Positions 44,191 to 56,055 of a stretch of 64,000 nt of DNA are shown here, one piece after another. How positions within the stretch are numbered: position 1 is the stretch's first letter; the number at the start of each line of letters is the position of its first letter. The position numbers were made by a program, and so were the translations under genes. The notes beneath the pieces were generated by a model. It did not search any database, was not told the DNA's origin, and worked only from the letters and a program-made list of their open reading frames with translations. The stretch is from Meriones unguiculatus (Eukaryota; Chordata; Mammalia; Rodentia; Muridae), in assembly GCF_030254825.1 (NCBI RefSeq), contig NC_083358.1, positions 62,530,646 to 62,594,645 of the forward strand, written 5' to 3'.

Positions 44191-44929
44191 TTCATCTTAT
44201 GTGTGTTCACAATGATATGTCTGTTCTCTTCCAACTACTGTGAAAAAGATACGATATAAAAAATTTGATAAAACTACTAATATTCTAACTTATCACTTCA
44301 TCATGTGCTAATTACCTAGTCTTGAGTATATACTATACCCAAGAATATGCTCAATTTATGATTTGTTTACTAAGTAGTTTATAATCCAGCTCAGAAATCT
44401 ATGTGAAAACAAATGACCACAGCGCAGTGGCTCTTGACTGGGATCCACTTAGGCTCTGACATCTACTCCAAAAAGCTCACCTTGAACTGTTTTTGGCACT
44501 CACAATTGTGTGAGAGGAATTTCCCCGGGTAGCACTCAAGGATGCTGCTAAGCATCTTACAAGGTACAGGAGAGTAGCCCCCACCTTTGCAAACCATGTT
44601 GATAGCGTTAAAGTTAGAAAGTACTGTGGTAGTAACTGCTGTAGAATAGAGTAGCAGAAGGACGGCACCAGAGCAGCAGTGATAACATAGTTTCTAGGCA
44701 ACCTTGAAACCTTCAGCCATGTGAAGTTCATGAAGTGGTATACTCCTTCCCTCCCCACCCTCCATCCTCTTTCTAGTCCCACCCATGGACTGAAATTGCG
44801 TTGTCTTTGCTTCTTTGCTTCTTCTCGCACGTATAGGTAAACGTGGTATGCATGTGTGTGTTCAAATATGCATGGACACAGTCCTGGGTGCAGGCATGTG
44901 GGGACATTAGGTGTGCTCCTGGATTGCAC
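44191..44929. other. Noncoding, no gene recognised
   Basis: It holds a 150-codon minus-strand open frame (44477-44929) with no recognisable domain, a composition like its surroundings and no flanking splice or promoter signals that I could defend. Confidence 0.5.
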
Positions 44930-45135
44930 CCCACCCTCTAGAGGCAGTGTCTGTCCCTAAACCCAGAGCTTTCCATTTCTTGCTTGTCTAGCTCTCCAGC
45001 TTACCCTGGGAATCTGCTGTCTCCACTTGCTCCATTCTGAGGTTACAATGTTGGGCTGTCTTCTCAGCCTTTACTTGCATTCCAGCGATTCAAACTCTAG
45101 GCCATGCATTTGTGCTGGGATGTCTTCCCAGCTCT
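44930..45135 (-). repeat. B4/RSINE1-like SINE
   Basis: GAGGCAGTGTCTGTCCCTAA, CAGAGCTTTCCATTTCTTGC, TTGTCTAGCTCTCCAGC, GAGGTTACAATGTTGGG, ATTCAAACTCTAGGCC and TGGGATGTCTTCCCAGCTC follow the antisense order. Confidence 0.55.
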
Positions 45136-46179
45136 GGAAATTATCTACTTGGCATGAGAACTTGGGAAACATGCCTTAGATACAGTCAGAGTGGAAAGAT
45201 ATCAATGAATGAGCAGAAGGCTCATGTCACTGCTAAGGAAGTAAAGGGATGTTTCCTGGCTCTTCACCCAGGAAGACACATCAGTGTGTATGGAATATTT
45301 TGAATCACGACTCTCCACTCCCATCTGTAACAAATTCCCCGGCCTTTTAGGTTGTAGGACAACAATGAGATGTCTGAATTTTTTTCTCTGTAGCAAGGGA
45401 CATCTATGATGTTAAGTCCTCTTTACACTTTAAGAACAGGTGACTGTTCAAGACATTTAACTGTTAAACTGAACCCTTAGCCAATGGATTACAGGAAACA
45501 GAGTCTGCTGAATGTGAATGTGGTTAAGTGTCAAGTGATGCAGATCAAAGAGATGGACGTGCTTTTCACTCCAACTGTTGTGGTTGCCATCCTTTCTGTC
45601 CATTCTCCAGGTTGCTGGCATCTTCTCATCCATGCCTGAGCTTTAAGGTTGCATAGTGAAACAAAAACTGACAGAGTTCAAAAACGTTTTCCAGTTTGTT
45701 AATCAACTAGTGGCACCTTCACAAAGCATCTTTAGCACAGTGGGCCCAGGTATCTCCCTCTGAGGCATGCCAAAGCTTCTCTTGACCAATATCCCACAGA
45801 TTCTGAATCATGACAACACAGAGTACAACACAGTTAATAGAAATATTGAAAAAGCAAGTCTGATAAACAGTGATGTTGGAGAGAGAATCTTTTGGAATTG
45901 AATCTATTAACAGGCAAAAGTAAATAAAAGTACAAAAGAGAAGTATGTAATATTTAAATATCAACATAGGTCTTTTGGGGGAGCTGGAGACATGATATCT
46001 TACTAGACATTCTTCTTTCTTTACTTATTTATTTATTTATCAATTTATTTATTTCTATAATGTGTGTGTGTGTGTGGTGCCATGTGCTATGGTGTGGTAT
46101 ATAGGTGGAGATAGTGGGAAGCTGTGAAACCCACAGAAAGTTGTTATGTTTCTTCTCTATTGCTATTCACCTTGCTCCT
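45136..46179. other. Noncoding, with a TTTA-rich run and a GT run
   Basis: TTTA units at 46020-46055 and (TG)n at 46062-46077. No gene recognised. Confidence 0.5.
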
Positions 46180-46385
46180 GTGGGAAAAGTTCTCACACTG
46201 GACCGAGGGATACGCTGCCAGCCAAAACATCTCAGGGGACTTCCTGTCTTTGCCCCACATAGCACTAGCATTATAGGAGTGTGCTGCTACAGTCATGCCC
46301 AGAGTTTTACATCAGTTTTAGAGATTTAGCTTCAGATCCCCATGCTTGCATAGAATATGCTGGTTCTACCTCCCCAGCCATTCCT
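46180..46385 (-). repeat. B4/RSINE1-like SINE
   Basis: AGCACTAGCATTATAGGAGT, ACAGTCATGCCCAGAGTTTT, TTCAGATCCCCATGCTTGCA and the end CTACCTCCCCAGCCATTCC follow the antisense order. Confidence 0.65.
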
Positions 46386-46954
46386 CAGCCTAATAAAGAC
46401 GCTCTTCAATGATCGTGCCATAGTTAAAATTTCAAATAAAGCTACCCAATCAGACAGTCATTATTCATGGGAAAACATCACCCCAGAAGCCAGCACTTAA
46501 CTCATCATTTTCCTTTTTGAGAATTCAAGTATACTGGAAATATAATGAAACCAAGTTATAGTTGGACAAAGCAATACATTTATTTGAATGCATTTTAGAT
46601 TCTTGTCAATTTAAGGTTGTAATTTTTTTCACTGTTGCCCCTGAAAAATCTTGTTCCCATTTGCAGCAGCTCCCTCAGAGTGCCACCTTTCACTGGTGTC
46701 CCAGTCACCTTCGAGGAAGTGGGATAGTGCTCCAGCAGTGCTAGGGTGTCCTTGTAGATTGATGCTTGTCTCCCACTATAGACAGAGTCCCTGGAAGTAG
46801 TCAGAGCCATCACAGACTCCTTCAATATCATTGAAGACAGCATGGGCAGCTTTTGTGGTGCACAGTTTGGTACAAACCCAATTTCTGTAACCTTGTAAAA
46901 ACAAGAGAAATAGGAGCAAATAATAGGGTTCACAGACTCATAGAATGTCACAGC
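46386..46954. other. Noncoding, no gene recognised
   Basis: A minus-strand frame of 118 codons (46595-46951) lacks any motif I know. Confidence 0.5.
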
Positions 46955-47105
46955 TGAAGAGACCTTAAAATCTTCTGGTTTCCTTCTCCTTCCTTATAGA
47001 GCCAAGGAAACTGAGGAGTCAAGAAGGAATGGCTTGCTTTGTCATGCTGCTAGTTTGTGGTGGAGTTGTTGCTTGTAACTGTGTCTTAGGACTCCTGTCC
47101 AGAAC
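46955..47105 (-). repeat. MIR-class SINE
   Basis: GACCTTAAAATCTTCTGGTT, CCTTATAGAGCCAAGGAAAC, TGAGGAGTCAAGAAGGAATG and TCATGCTGCTAGTTTGTGGT follow the antisense MIR-class order (AGATCAT, GAGGAAACTGAGGC, CACAGCTAGT). It ends with an ACTCCTGTCC word. Confidence 0.65.
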
Positions 47106-47257
47106 TTTCTTCTGAATGACACTTTAGCATTGAGAGCAGTTGATGAACTCTGTGTGGCCAAGGCAGAAACTGTATACTTTAATGACTTCACAAACACTGG
47201 CGGCTGGCGAGCGGTCAGAGCTCGGTGCAATTTGCAGGCGCGGTATTGCATGGCGCT

Positions 47258-47402
47258 GATGAACTTAAGCTCTGGAGCCAGACTGCCTGGGTTTTTAATG
47301 AGGTCCTACAACCCTTTAGCTGAGTGACCTTGAGAAGCCACCTAATCTTTCCTTGCTTCAGTTTCCTCAGTATTTTTGAGTGCTTACTTTGTGCCAGCAT
47401 AG
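47258..47402 (+). repeat. MIR SINE
   Basis: TTAAGCTCTGGAGCCAGACT, GCCTGGGTTTTTAATG, TAGCTGAGTGACCTTGAGAA, TTCCTTGCTTCAGTTTCCTC and a GTGCCAGCATAGAATAA end give a good match to most of MIR. Confidence 0.85.
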
Positions 47403-48711
47403 AATAATAAACCTTGCTTTGGAGGATCTAAATTTAGCTAATACTTGAGAAATTACTTAGAACATGTCCTGGCTTCCAATAACCTCTCAGCCACTCCAGG
47501 ATGAACCAGAGAAAACTCAGCAAGTCAGCAAGTCAGCTTGAGCACTGAGAGTCTGGTGGAACCATCTGTACCAACTTTACCAACTGTCTATCTCACACAC
47601 CAGGGCAGGTAGAGAAGGGCAGACGTGCTGCACATAAAAGCTATTTCCACCCTTTCCACGACATTGGTGTCAATTTTCCACAGCAGTTCAAGACCCTGCA
47701 ACTCTATTGTTTCTTCATGGAATTTCCGTACTTTTAATTCTTTCCTGTGTTTTAAAGCCTTGAGTGAAATACTAATTCAGGTAAAGCTAAAAGGCCAGAA
47801 GTGGGTGAAAGCAACCTTATTCCCTGGTTTAGTTTCCTGATAAGGGGCAGGCTAGGTTAGGTGCTGGGGTTCAACGTGTGGCAAGGACTGCTGTTGTCTG
47901 ACCTAGATAAACTACTACTTTAAATTTAGGCTACACATATATGCTTACTTGGCTACAAGTAAACACAGAAGTTTGGATGACTGAATCCCTCCTCCTCTGG
48001 TGCAGACAGATTTAAGTTCATGCATGCCAAATTTCCTCACAAAATTTCTCAAAAACATGCCAGTTGGAGAAAAATAGGTAGCTAAGTCCTGGAGAATTAA
48101 AACTTTCTATTTTAATAAAAAATAACAGTTGTTAAATAAATCTAGTCTAATTTCTCTGAAGTCCAGATCCCAACTGATTTGCATAATTTACCAATCCTAT
48201 TCTTAAACTTTCCTGAGACATAGATTCTTCAGTTTAGGATGTTTTTCAAGTTTCTCAAAAGAGGAAATGCTAAGCAACCAGATAAACTACAAAACTGAGA
48301 ATCTGAAGCCAACAGGCCATCACACAAGCATTCTGTTTTCTCCTTCCTGGTCTTTTTCATGATGTGGTGCTAAGTTTTATTCCGGTTAAAAGGAAGTTCC
48401 AAGAGAATATCCAAACTATTGTAGGAGAGTGCTGAGGTGGGACAGGGAAAGAAGTGAAGAGGACTTTTTCTAGGAGAGACCTTTTGAAAGATTCTTGAAG
48501 CTTGTAATGTTTCCTTGTAAATCTTCGAAAGCAGAGAGCACGAGAGACAGCAACCTAGCACCCTATGCAAGTTAAACCAAACTGAGAGGCCTCAGAGAAC
48601 AAGGAAAACCCAGCTTTCTTCTGTCTGTAAGTATAGCAATCATCCTCGTAATACTGATTAAGAAGCAATAAAAATGGGAGGCTGAAAGTTTTACCTTTGG
48701 AGTCTTGGGTA
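47403..48711. other. Noncoding, no gene recognised
   Basis: No named repeat. A short direct repeat AGCAAGTCAGCAAGTCAGCTT lies near 47519. Confidence 0.5.
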
Positions 48712-48905
48712 TGTGTGGTCAAATCTGGATTCAGTCCCTTATCCACTGTGAAACCTTAAGTTGTAAGCTTCTTTGAGCCTCTGATTTTCTTCAGCTGTGA
48801 AACAAAGATGCTGTTGCTCACCTTGTGAATGTGTAAAGATTGAAGATTATGCTAATAACGTACCTGGCATTGTCTTAGCACTTGGCAAACAAAAATTCGT
48901 GATGT
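48712..48905 (+). repeat. MIR SINE
   Basis: AATCTGGATTCAGTCCCTTA, AGCCTCTGATTTTCTTCAGC, TGTGAAACAAAGATGCTG and ACGTACCTGGCATTGTCTTA match the MIR order over most of its length. Confidence 0.75.
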
Positions 48906-49162
48906 GCACGCTGAGAGACTAATGTGCAAAGGCAATAGATGGAACCGCACCCTCTGTATCACCTAGGTATGGTCTAGTTGAGGGAGCATAAAATAAACAA
49001 GGCAGAATATAAAACAAAATAGAATATAGTGTGTGTTTGTGTGTGTGTTCTGTGGGAAAGACATCAAGGGATAGTTTGGGGAGAAGTTGTTACTTTAGAG
49101 AAGGCCTTGATGATAACTAAATTCAAATAAATATTTAAAATGATGAAGACAGCACACCTTCG

Positions 49163-49462
49163 GATGGTTAATTTTTATTAAGTTGATTGGGTTAACACTT
49201 GTTAGGATATCAGGGAAGTACACTGTCTGTGTGGGTGCTTTCTAGACGTTCTTAGCTAGCCTGAATGTGGGATATTTCATCCTACATGCTGGGGCCCTAG
49301 GTGGAATAAGGTATAAAGGAAGAAGGCCACAGCTACAGGTGTTTTCTTTCTCTGCTTTTTGGCTACCCTGATAGGATTCTTCTCTTCCACCCCACCCCTC
49401 GTCATGATGGACTGCCACCTCTGAAACCATAAGCCAAAATAAATCTCCTTTCCTCTTAAAAG
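49163..49462 (+). repeat. Interspersed repeat with AGCCAAAATAAA 3' signature
   Basis: GGTTAATTTTTATTAAGTTG, GTGCTTTCTAGACGTTC, CTGAATGTGGGATATTTCAT, GGGGCCCTAGGTGGAATAAG, CATGATGGACTGCCACCTCT and ATAAGCCAAAATAAATCTCC follow the order of a common rodent repeat with a GTCAACTTGA-type start. I cannot name the family with confidence. Confidence 0.6.
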
Positions 49463-49492
49463 TCTGGTTGACACAGACCTATAGGCAGTTAT

Positions 49493-49845
49493 GTATTAAT
49501 TACTTTTCTATTGCTGTGACAAAACTCCATGAAAAAGCAAATTATGGAAGAGATTTTTGAGCTTATGAGTCCAAAGGTTTAGAGTCCACAATGGCAGAAC
49601 AAGGGTGTTACAACAGGTTAAGAGCTTACACCTCAAGCTTCAAGCAGAGAGGAGAGAGAGAGAGAGAGGGAGAGAGAGAGAGAGAGAGAAAACTTGAAAT
49701 GGCAAACATCTTTAAACTCTCAAAGCCTGCTTCTAGTGACACAGGTCTTCCAACAAGGTCACTCCCCTATTCCTAAATAGCACAACTGACGGGGAACCAA
49801 GTTTTCAAATGCCAGAGACTACTGAGGACACCATTCAAACTGGTA
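49493..49845 (+). repeat. Rodent medium-reiterated repeat (URR1/RMER1-like), near complete
   Basis: GTATTAATTACTTTTCTATT, GCTGTGACAAAACTCCATGA, GAGTCCAAAGGTTTAGAGTC, GGTCTTCCAACAAGGTCACT, ACGGGGAACCAAGTTTTCAA and ACACCATTCAAACTGG. An (AG)n run grew inside it at 49645-49690. Confidence 0.65.
49645..49690 (+). repeat. (AG)n simple repeat
   Basis: AG units with GGAG interruptions inside the interspersed repeat, at a position corresponding to the AGACAG run of 36477-36541. Confidence 0.92.
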
Positions 49846-50014
49846 TGAAATACAAGCTAACATTTCAGGTAGTAGGAACATCACTGAGTGTCAAGGCATC
49901 GTAGTGGAGTAGAATTCCAGAAAATGCCCAGAATGGCAAGGTGGGAACATTAGAGAGATCCAAATAACTGAGGCAAAACGAAAGGCTCTCTATAATTAGT
50001 GAGAGGTTGGAATT

Positions 50015-50120
50015 TATTTTGTATTTATTTATATTTTTACATTTTAAAATATAAATATTTATTTAATAATATAAATATAAAATATTTATATTTTTACATT
50101 TTACTGATTTATATTTTTAC
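50015..50120. repeat. AT-rich low-complexity block
   Basis: Repeated ATTTATATTTTTAC words (three copies) and ATATAAATATTTAT palindromic words. Confidence 0.85.
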
Positions 50121-50124
50121 TTTG

Positions 50125-50232
50125 TGTTTGTTTACTGAAACAGAGTCTCATTGCATATCCCAGACATATCATGGACATAAGGTTCTTCTTCCTCAGTCTT
50201 CAGACTGCTGGAAGCACAGGCTGGCTTAAACC
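50125..50232 (-). repeat. Degenerate B1-like SINE fragment
   Basis: ACTGAAACAGAGTCTCATTG, CATATCCCAGACATATC and GTCTTCAGACTGCTGGAAGC, then ACAGGCTGGC, follow an antisense B1-like order. Confidence 0.5.
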
Positions 50233-50314
50233 ATTTTTACTACAATATACCTTGATAAAGATGAGCATTATTTTGCCTCATCTTTTTAAACAAAATTATT
50301 TATTTAATCACTTC

Positions 50315-50545
50315 CCACTGTGGGGTACAGCCTTGCCAGGCCACAGAGGAACAGGATGCAGCCAGTCCTGATGAGACCTGATATGCTAGGGTCAGATGGA
50401 AGGGGAGGAGGACCTCCCCTATCAGTGGACTAGGGGAGGGGCATAGGGGGAGAAGAGGGAGAGAGGGTGGGACTGGGTGGAGATGAGGGAGGAGGATATA
50501 GCCATGATACAAAGTAAATACATTGTAGTCAATAATAAATAAAAA
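50315..50545 (+). mobile_element. L1 3' UTR fragment
   Basis: TTGCCAGGCCACAGAGGAAC, CAGTCCTGATGAGACCTGAT, GGACCTCCCCTATCAGTGGA, the polypurine tract and AATAAATAAAAATTT give the distal 3' UTR and tail of a 5'-truncated rodent L1 in sense orientation. Confidence 0.88.
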
Positions 50546-51161
50546 TTTTAAAAGAGAGAGGTTAGAATTCAGTTTTGAGATGGAAGTTGAGAGAGTTTGA
50601 GTGAGAAGTTATTACCACTTGGTCTGGCGTACTTTGGTTCTGCTTGGTAGAAATACACCAGGCGTAGCCCAGCTTTTCTGGTCAGACACTGCAAGCCTAT
50701 GGTGTTGAACTCCTCTGCTCGTAGTTGAACTCCAGACTTCAAGAGCTATGGACCCCAGCACCCAACAGCTCCTGCCGCAACTCTGCCTTAGGGTTCTCAG
50801 TCTCTCAACTCTAGGGCTACTCCTTGGCAACCTGACCTGGTGACTCCCTGTGCTTCTATAGAACTCTTCCAGTGGCAGGGACTCACGTTCTCTACAACAA
50901 TTTTCAGGCTCAACAGCATCTGTCTTTGGAGTATACGTTTCTGGGTGTCCTTTGGAAAGCTTCATCTGCTTTCTAGTTGCAGGTGGATGTGCCTGAACCC
51001 GCCAGCTCCAGGAGCTCTCTGGTTTTCATATCATGTGATTATCCTATTCTATCCATGATAAAAACCACATGCAGCAATAACACCACTTGAATGAGGATTT
51101 ACCAGAGAATGGTGCAACAGCACAGATATGTGTGTGCATGTCCACACATGTATGTGGGAAT

Positions 51162-51164
<3 letters not shown>
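50546..51164. other. Unassigned stretch with moderate GC
   Basis: No repeat or gene recognised. Minus-strand frames up to 117 codons (50612-50965) carry no motif. Confidence 0.4.

Positions 51165-51206
<42 letters not shown>
51165..51206 (+). repeat. (GT)21 microsatellite
   Basis: Perfect GT run. Confidence 0.97.
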
Positions 51207-51208
<2 letters not shown>

Positions 51209-54200
51209 AACAGGAAGGTGCCCTGACTGATCTGAATACAGCAAGAGGAGAGTTTCCTCTGTGGTCATTTATGTATGTATGTATCTTCATGTCCACTGAA
51301 GACAAACTTTTTAATCATTCCAACCTACAGAGATGCAGTAGACCTGCCCGATCTAATTGTCATGTGCAGAAGAAGTGCTCTTTCTCCACCCACTTTAGGA
51401 CGGAAACCACAACATCCAGAGTAGCTATGCATGAGATCATCTGATGTCTATTCAAAGCTATCATGGCAAAATAGGAGCCACTTCCAGGATCTTGGAATAG
51501 CTGTGGCTGAAACAAGCTTTCTGGAGTAACCATTATTGTGGAGCCTTTGATATGACAGCTGGGATGGGTTCCATGGCTGGAATGAAATCTCCTCTAGGTA
51601 AGCATTTATGACTGGATTAGAGCCTCCCAAAGCAACTATGAGATGACTAAAACAAGTGCAGCTTCCACTGGAGAAGCAGCTGTGAATGAGGTAGGGTTGA
51701 AGCTGTGGGTGATGTTGACCTTGTAGACCTGCAGATGCTCATAGCATCACTGGTCTTGGGAACCATGGAAACACTAATAGCACTTCCGGTGTGACTATCC
51801 TCTCTTCTGGACCTGCGGTATATCCTGTTCTGCTCCTGATATCTGCAGCAAAGTCCAAGGAGAGGTAAGGGCTTGGCAGATGTCAGTCAAGTAGGTGAAT
51901 ATTTGAGCCTAAAAGTTTCAGTAATTTCAAAACAAAACAAAAGAAAACAACAATAACCCACTAAGTAATAGTTCCAACAAAGATCTAATATAAAGTTAGC
52001 CTTCCTAAGTGAGCTTTATCTAACATAGCTTAACCTTCAGGAAAATATCCATAGAGCCAACTGGGACTTTCTAATTGTCTCAGTGTCATGTGAAGCTTTC
52101 AAATGACCACCCAACCTATGGTAGAACCTAGGGTGTCAGCAAAGAAGTAGGGAGACTGAGTTAGAGCTTTAGAATTATAAAAACTTAGACAAAGATGTAA
52201 ATGGAAGTGATAGTTCACCATGGTTAGAGTCTAGATACATTTTAATGATATATCTGAAAGGATTTATAGTCAATTTAATCCATGGTATTGGTGGAAGAGA
52301 GAAGTCAATGATGATGTCATTGCTTTTGTGTGAATGAAAAGTGCAGAAGCCTTGTATGTGAAATGCTGCTTCAGTTAACATGCTTTCTAATGCCCTGTCC
52401 CTTTTTGAAAGCACAAATTGAAAAATGAAATGCATCCATTTCTAATATCCTTTACAGTTAATAGTGACTATGTTATAAGGTTCTGGCTAGTAAAATGTAG
52501 ATACTCATTTCCGACTGAATGCCCTGGAAAATAAAATAAAATAAAACAAGTTGTCATCCATGAGAAGGAGTGCTTTTGTCCTCCGGTTTTGGGCCTTTCT
52601 ACCTCCCTCTTGGAATGCAAAGAGTTAAGGTGGCCACCTGTGATGAGCACCAAATACGTACCAATTAAACAAAATAGTGACAAAATAGTGGATCTGGAGT
52701 AGACCTTTAGGTAGCAAGAGAGCCACAGTGTCATGCCTGGGCTGCTAGGCTATGGAACATTGCTTTATAACATCCATGAACATGTGTGTTAAGCTTATAA
52801 TGATTATATTTTTTGTCACTCACAGCATAATCTACTCTTAACCTGTAGAGTGGTGTACTAAACATCTAAGTGTATAATAGACTCAGATTATAATGTGAGA
52901 TTATAATGACAGAAGGCAGATTATAATGACGAACAGAGAGATTAATTCATATACGTGCAGCAGGATGCTGTCACCATACAGAAGGCATTCAAGAATGGAG
53001 GTCAGGAGGATAGGAAAAGCAGAAAAAGAGATGGAGGTGAGACCATGAATAAGAAAAGACAAAAGAAGGGCGAGTAGGGAGAAAAGAAGGAGAATGAGGA
53101 AGAGGAGACAGAGAGGCTGACCTTACTATTGTCTCTGTTGAATATATTGCAGAGGCTGATGAGAGATAAAGTGAGATGAACTAGTGAACTTGGACATCTG
53201 AAGGCCACAGGGGACTTTGACAAGAGAGTTTTTAAGTTCAGAGTGCAATAATGAGAATTATTGTTGTGTATGTGCAGTGTCAAGATGGATGGGCTTACCA
53301 GAAACTCCTCTTTCCCTTAAAATAAACACCATTCCAGGCAGGCAAGCAGGACAGCTTGCTTTGCTAGATACTCAGTAAGGAAGGAGAGAGGGACATGTTC
53401 CAAGCAATGCCCACACTTCAGCCCAGACAGGTGAACACATAGCCAGCACACCTACCACCCGACGGACCCAGTGAATTCATGGGTCCCATTTCCCTACATT
53501 TCTATCACAGTTTGGAATTCTCTCTTACACAGCGTTCTGATTCTAACACTCTGTATTTCTACACTCATTAAGTAATTTAAAAAAGTGCAGTGTCTAAGCA
53601 GCATTTAATGTATTGTGGACACTCAGGAAATCTGCATTTAGTGAAAAGTGAATCTACATGTTCAGAGACATGTCCCCGTGACTGTCACTGCAGTGACAGA
53701 GACACCAGCCATGTTCCGAGATATCGATGCAGGGGTGGGTGACAAGTTGTGTCAGAACTGGACAACACTGGAAACCATTACTCAAATTCAAAGCTTGTAA
53801 TTAATTGTCTGGATTTCAGGCTTTAAAAATCTTAAAACTTTCTGTCCATAGAACACATTTCTTCTTGTGCCATTACAATTATGTGGATGCTAGCCAAGGA
53901 AAAATGCCAGGACTCCTTCACTAATTAGGGTAGGCTTTAGGGACCTTCAAGAGGAAGGGTGTACAAACCTTCCAGGTTCTGAGACAAGTTGTTTAGATGC
54001 ACACTTCACTTAAAAATAGCTCAGAGTGTTCTTCTCATGACAAGGCAAGAACAAAATCCTTCCAGAGGAAATTTGTATTTGTTTTTTTTTTTTTTAAAGG
54101 TTTATTTGTTTGATTCCTCAAGGTAAAAATCACCCAAATTCCCACACAAACAGAAACACAGCTAAGCTGCTTCATTCTGTCCTGAGTATGTAAATATCAC

Positions 54201-55692
54201 AGCTCACTCACCTGTCATCCTTAAAAGATAATGTCATGCAGAAAATTAAGACCACCTGATGAAACCACGTGATGAAGCGTGGCTGGAGGGAGCAGTACTT
54301 GTGGGTTAGGAGTCCATGGGCTCTCACACACCAGACTCAAATGAGCAGTCACATAGCCTCAATTAGAGCAAAATTTGAAAAAATTTGGACACACTTGCAA
54401 GGTGTTTACTAAGGGGAAAGGGAGTGTCAGGGGACATCTTAAATGCTGTCTCCTGTAGCGGTGTTGGGTCTATGCTTTGTGTCTAAGGAGCCGAATGCAT
54501 CAGCTTTTCATTTCAAGCTTTGAATTTAATCTGATGGCAGTTTGGATATAATTCTGATGCACTTATTGTTAATTTCCTTAAAGCCTTACTACTAACAATG
54601 TATGCTATTATCACCCCAAATACTCTCTGCATCTGCCGGGATTTCCATATTCCACGGCGCACAGAATTGGACTCCAGAGCAAGGCTTAAGAGGAATATGT
54701 AAGAAGCTAGAATATATTTCCTTAGAAACTAGCTGCCTTTTCCTTTTTTTTTTTCCTTTCCCTCTGCAGACCTGTTTTCTAGAGGATGAGAAGGAGAGTT
54801 GACAGGACTTTATTGGTTCATAAATTAACTTGGTAGATTTACAGTCATTACTTGGAATGCCAAGAAACCTTTGCAGGAACTTACTTACAATGGGTGTGGG
54901 GAAAACCCACGTTTAACTCAGACTATGAAAATGGTGCCACATCCTCTTCAATGAGAGTGTGTTGGTTTGCTTTTCGCCCACGAGCCTGATCTCGTCTGCT
55001 CTCACTTATTTTTGGACAAAGGGAATATTTAAACAGATATTCAACCATTATGCTTTCTTCCCAGGTTAAGTGAATAAACAATAAACCATCATTAGCCCTT
55101 CTGTGGCTGAGATGTAGTCAGTCATATTTGTTGGCTTCCATAAGAGGCTGTAATGGAGTTCAGAGGTCAAATGAACACTATGCAAGAGTGGAAGATATCC
55201 ATTACCTCCTGATATCCTGCAAGTCTAATCTAGGAGTGAAGAAAGACAGGTTAATATCTGTGTGACCCACTCCTCCTAGCCACTGCCCAAAGACAGAAAA
55301 GGTCCAACTTTTGGAGCTAAATGGCTTCATTCCTGAACAGACCCCTAGCTTGAGGGTCACTTCAAAAGTGTGCACAGATCTTCCTGTGTTGACAGCCAGA
55401 GGGGCAATTCTTAGCTATGTCCTTTGGATCAAAGTCTTCTGTGTACTCAGCTATCTTCATTTATTTCCAAGAGAGGACCACACGGAGGCCTATTTTGAAG
55501 AAAGGATAAAAACAAAACAAAACAAAACAAAAAAAAAACCCACCAAAACATCAGAAACTTAATTGCAGAATACCAGGCTCTTTGGAGAAACACAGGCTGC
55601 TAAGAAAGAAACTGTCCACTTGGCCAAAGTAAATATGAGACTTATTTTCCTGTGATTCAGGTAAGCAAGTTAAAATGTAAACAAAAAATAGG
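51207..55692. other. Noncoding, no gene recognised
   Basis: Mostly unique-looking. Contains a triplicated ATTATAATG(A/T) word at 52887-52930, a T run at 54080-54095 and an AAAAC-rich run at 55508-55540. No exon structure was seen. Confidence 0.5.
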
Positions 55693-56055
55693 CTGGAGAG
55701 ATGATTCAATATAATAAAGCGCTTATGTCACAAGAACAAGGACCCAAGTTTAAGCCCAGAACCCATCTAAGAAGCCAGGTGTGCAGGCATGTAGTTTTAA
55801 TCCCAGTGATTATGACATGGGGCAGAATGGGGGGACATGGAGACTCACTGGCCAGATAGTCTTGCCTACCTGGTGAGGTCAAAAAGACCCTATCTCAAAC
55901 AAAAGGCAGAAGGCCATCAAAGGAACAACACCCAAGGTTGTTGTCTGACTTTACATGAGCAGGCTTTCTTCTGTACTCACATGGAGGGATGAAAACACAT
56001 ACATACACACACACACACATACACACACAGACAGACGCACAACACATACCATTCT
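55693..56055 (+). repeat. B4 SINE
   Basis: GGCTGGAGAGATGATTCAAT, CCAGGTGTGCAGGCATGTAG, TTTTAATCCCAGTGATTATG, GACCCTATCTCAAACAAAAG, CAAAGGAACAACACCCAAGG and TTGTTGTCTGACTTTACATG, then CACATACATACACACACACA. The tRNA-like head fused to a B1-like middle and the CA tail are typical of B4. Confidence 0.85.

Noticed and set aside
44477..44929. 150-codon minus-strand ORF as a possible gene
   Set aside because: No recognisable domain, no initiation or splice context, and it ends just before a SINE. Length is compatible with chance.
46595..46951. 118-codon minus-strand ORF
   Set aside because: No motif or context. Neighbouring DNA is MIR and unique intergenic sequence.
50546..52000. Possible LTR retrovirus-like remnant
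   Set aside because: No LTR pair, primer-binding site or gag/pol-like coding trace was seen.
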